NCBI GenBank assembly: GCA_902363575.1
Contig: CABJAJ010000004.1
Span: forward strand, 124,001-188,000
Source: Rikenellaceae bacterium
GTDB taxonomy: Bacteria > Bacteroidota > Bacteroidia > Bacteroidales > Rikenellaceae
DNA: 64,000 bases
Direction of reading: 5' to 3'
Shown here: positions 62,266 to 64,000 of the stretch, piece by piece
How the letters are laid out: each line of letters opens with the position of its first letter
Numbering within the stretch: the stretch's first letter is position 1
Made by a program: the position numbers and the translations under genes
Notes under the pieces: generated by a model
Seen by the model: the letters and a program-made list of their open reading frames with translations, nothing else
What the model was told of the DNA's origin: nothing
Database searches by the model: none

Positions 62266-64000
62266 TTACTCCGTTGCCTTAACCAACGTGACATAGGGGT
62301 TTTGGATGAACTGGCCAAGCGTCAATGTTTGATTCTCGTTATGGTAGACTACATTCCCTGTAGTGTAGTGCAGTTCTATCTCGCTGAGCCAACTGGGATT
62401 GTATTCCTTACGCAGACGCAACTCGAAATGTCCGTCATCCCCTACGGACATCGAACCGATACGACTTCCTGTCCGTTTTTCCGCGAACGAAACAGATGCG
62501 CCGTTCGGAATAACCGATGTTTCCGCAGCACCTTCGGGCAGGTATTTGAGCTGACCTGTGACTGAGGGGTTCGTTACGCGGAACATCTTGCGGAAGTACA
62601 CCACCTTCGTCTCGTTCGACGACAGGGTGATGTCGCCGGCGCTCACCACCTGGTTGGTCTTGAACGGCAAACGTTTGCGCTCTCCCGTCTGATCTGCCCG
62701 GGGATCTCCTCCGGAAATACCCGAGAGCGGCGTGTCCGGTTTTATCACCTGCAAATCGGGGATACCGAAGGCACGCTCCTCTTCCCGGTCTGCTTCGACC
62801 GTGTAGATGAAGCGTCCCGCAACCGAGGGATCGGGCCTGAGTTTGTCTTCCGTCAGGTTACAACCGGCCAGACGAGCCGCGTCGATCGTGAGCATCGGCG
62901 CGTCGATGTAGATTTCGAATGCCTCGCCGAACGGGTCGACCGAACGGTTGTCCGTGCCGCGGAAACTGGTCACGTCGAACTCGATGTCGACCTCTCTCGT
63001 TTCGGGATCGGCGTAGGCCCATTCCAAGCCGGTCATCGGCTCTTCGACATCGCTGGTCGCATCCTCGCCCTCGCCGTCGATGCGTGCCGCGAAGCGGAAC
63101 GGGTTGTAGTTGGCCAGCTCGAATGAGGTCGAACGGTAGCCGCGGCCTTGATAAGGCCCCGGTACTTCGGGATTCAGATTCTCTCCCGTCGTGTTCGAGG
63201 CGATGCGTACAACCTCGGCGCTCTTGGGCGTGTTGGTCCGCATGTAGATCGAGTAGTTACCCGCCTCACCGGACGAGGGCGGATTCGACGGATCGCGCGG
63301 TTTGAACATATGCACACGTCCGCTCGTGGTCCAAAGGTTCTCGCTGACCGGCCAGAACCGGCAATCGAATGCTGCCACTCCCTCCGGCTTCGCCTCGTCG
63401 TCGGTAATATGGTTGAGGTGCTGCGAGTAGATCAGGAACTCGTCTCCGGGCTGGGCAGGGACAAACTCGCCGTAATCGCCGTTCACCTTTTCCGTTGCAT
63501 TGTTGTGCAGGTGAATGTTGAACTGCACATAGGCGTTGTTCTTCTGAGGCACCAGGCGGTAGTAGATCGTCTCATCATTTGCGAACTCGTCGTCGTTGTC
63601 ACGGAACTGGTACTCCTCCAAGCCGAACACCTCGATCATGTACTGCTCCGAGGTGTAGGTCACCTCTTTGGTCTCCCGTTTGAAGTGCTCGCTCTCGACC
63701 GTCACATTGGTCTTGACACCGTTTCCCGCCTGCGGGAGAATCGTGCGGAAATAGACCCGCTGCACGCCCGGCTGCGTGGCTTCGTAGACATACTTGAAGT
63801 CGATCGGATCGCCCTTGGAGTTTAGGATATCCGTATCGCCGAAATCGGCCTCGCCGCGGCGAATTATCGGTAACTCCATACCGGCCGCCGCACGCACGTC
63901 GAGATCCTCGGTCCCGATCAGCACCCGCAGCGGGAACAGCTCGGCGGGGCAGGTCTCCGGTATGGTGAACATCAGCGTCACGTGCTCGCCGTAGACACCT
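62266..64000 (-). CDS. Large secreted or surface protein, C-terminal part
   Basis: The frame is open to the right edge, so the N-terminus lies outside the window; 578 codons are inside. The sequence is beta-rich and acidic (ETIYYRLVPQKNNAYVQFNI, DPETREVDIEFDVTSFRGTDNRS, VVYFRKMFRVTNPS), suggesting a multi-domain surface or fimbria-associated protein. I do not recognise the family. Confidence 0.65.
   Translation of the reverse strand, partial: GVYGEHVTLMFTIPETCPAELFPLRVLIGTEDLDVRAAAGMELPIIRRGEADFGDTDILNSKGDPIDFKYVYEATQPGVQRVYFRTILPQAGNGVKTNVTVESEHFKRETKEVTYTSEQYMIEVFGLEEYQFRDNDDEFANDETIYYRLVPQKNNAYVQFNIHLHNNATEKVNGDYGEFVPAQPGDEFLIYSQHLNHITDDEAKPEGVAAFDCRFWPVSENLWTTSGRVHMFKPRDPSNPPSSGEAGNYSIYMRTNTPKSAEVVRIASNTTGENLNPEVPGPYQGRGYRSTSFELANYNPFRFAARIDGEGEDATSDVEEPMTGLEWAYADPETREVDIEFDVTSFRGTDNRSVDPFGEAFEIYIDAPMLTIDAARLAGCNLTEDKLRPDPSVAGRFIYTVEADREEERAFGIPDLQVIKPDTPLSGISGGDPRADQTGERKRLPFKTNQVVSAGDITLSSNETKVVYFRKMFRVTNPSVTGQLKYLPEGAAETSVIPNGASVSFAEKRTGSRIGSMSVGDDGHFELRLRKEYNPSWLSEIELHYTTGNVVYHNENQTLTLGQFIQNPYVTLVKATE

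Overview
The window looks like a chromosomal segment of a fairly GC-rich member of the Bacteroidales, most likely Alistipes or another Rikenellaceae (inferred from gene content, not from a marker gene). Supporting signs are many TAnnTTTG-type -7 boxes with weak Shine-Dalgarno sequences, lipoproteins with short N-terminal signals ending in Cys, a TonB-receptor-like outer-membrane protein, DUF4836/DUF4465/DUF4153/GtrA-type proteins, and an IntDOT-like integrase lacking the first catalytic arginine.

Layout. 1-17.3 kb is ordinary chromosome: typA (partial), aroB, a short malic enzyme, a ferredoxin-nitroreductase, ruvB, tRNA-Arg(CCG), an HTH regulator with a tightly packed ribE-histidine kinase-lgt-HU/SPOR-GtrA run, uvrB, dnaG, smpB, a HAD phosphatase and tsaB. 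About 17.3-24.2 kb is an AT-richer mobilizable element: tyrosine integrase, small DNA-binding-like protein, nine 8-bp iterons, a palindrome-rich probable oriT, a MobV relaxase and a cargo of secreted or lipid-anchored proteins. One cargo gene is split by a 187-bp MITE with 25-bp perfect inverted repeats and a perfect 8-bp target duplication; removing it restores a 252-codon reading frame.

About 24.2-27.0 kb is the most unusual part. Small XRE-type HTH genes on the minus strand alternate with a repeated structured RNA on the plus strand. Two RNA copies (A and B) share an identical 83-nt core, while the surrounding helices differ in sequence but keep their pairing. Degenerate copy D lies just to the left. 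A further copy (C) lies 34 kb away at 60.2-60.36 kb, upstream of a surface-lipoprotein gene. I do not recognise the RNA class; it is my main candidate for an undescribed system.

27.1-46.2 kb returns to chromosome: a second HTH/S24-like regulator, a zinc metalloprotease, a DUF4153 membrane protein, rlmB, an ABC-F ATPase, rpe, a two-gene ABC transporter, DUF4836, rmuC, GNAT and a ROK regulator, fabD, a DUF4465 lipoprotein, nagB and a NagB-LmbE fusion. 46.6-53.4 kb is a compact radical-SAM peptide (RiPP) locus: outer-membrane receptor-like protein, 100-residue Cys-repeat precursor, terminator-like hairpin, SPASM maturase, C39-peptidase ABC exporter and a decayed thioredoxin-fold remnant. 53.6-64 kb holds surface lipoproteins (two are tandem paralogs), a DUF169 protein, RNA copy C, an unknown 187-residue protein, a thioredoxin-fold protein and the C-terminal part of a large, probably cell-surface protein that runs off the right edge.
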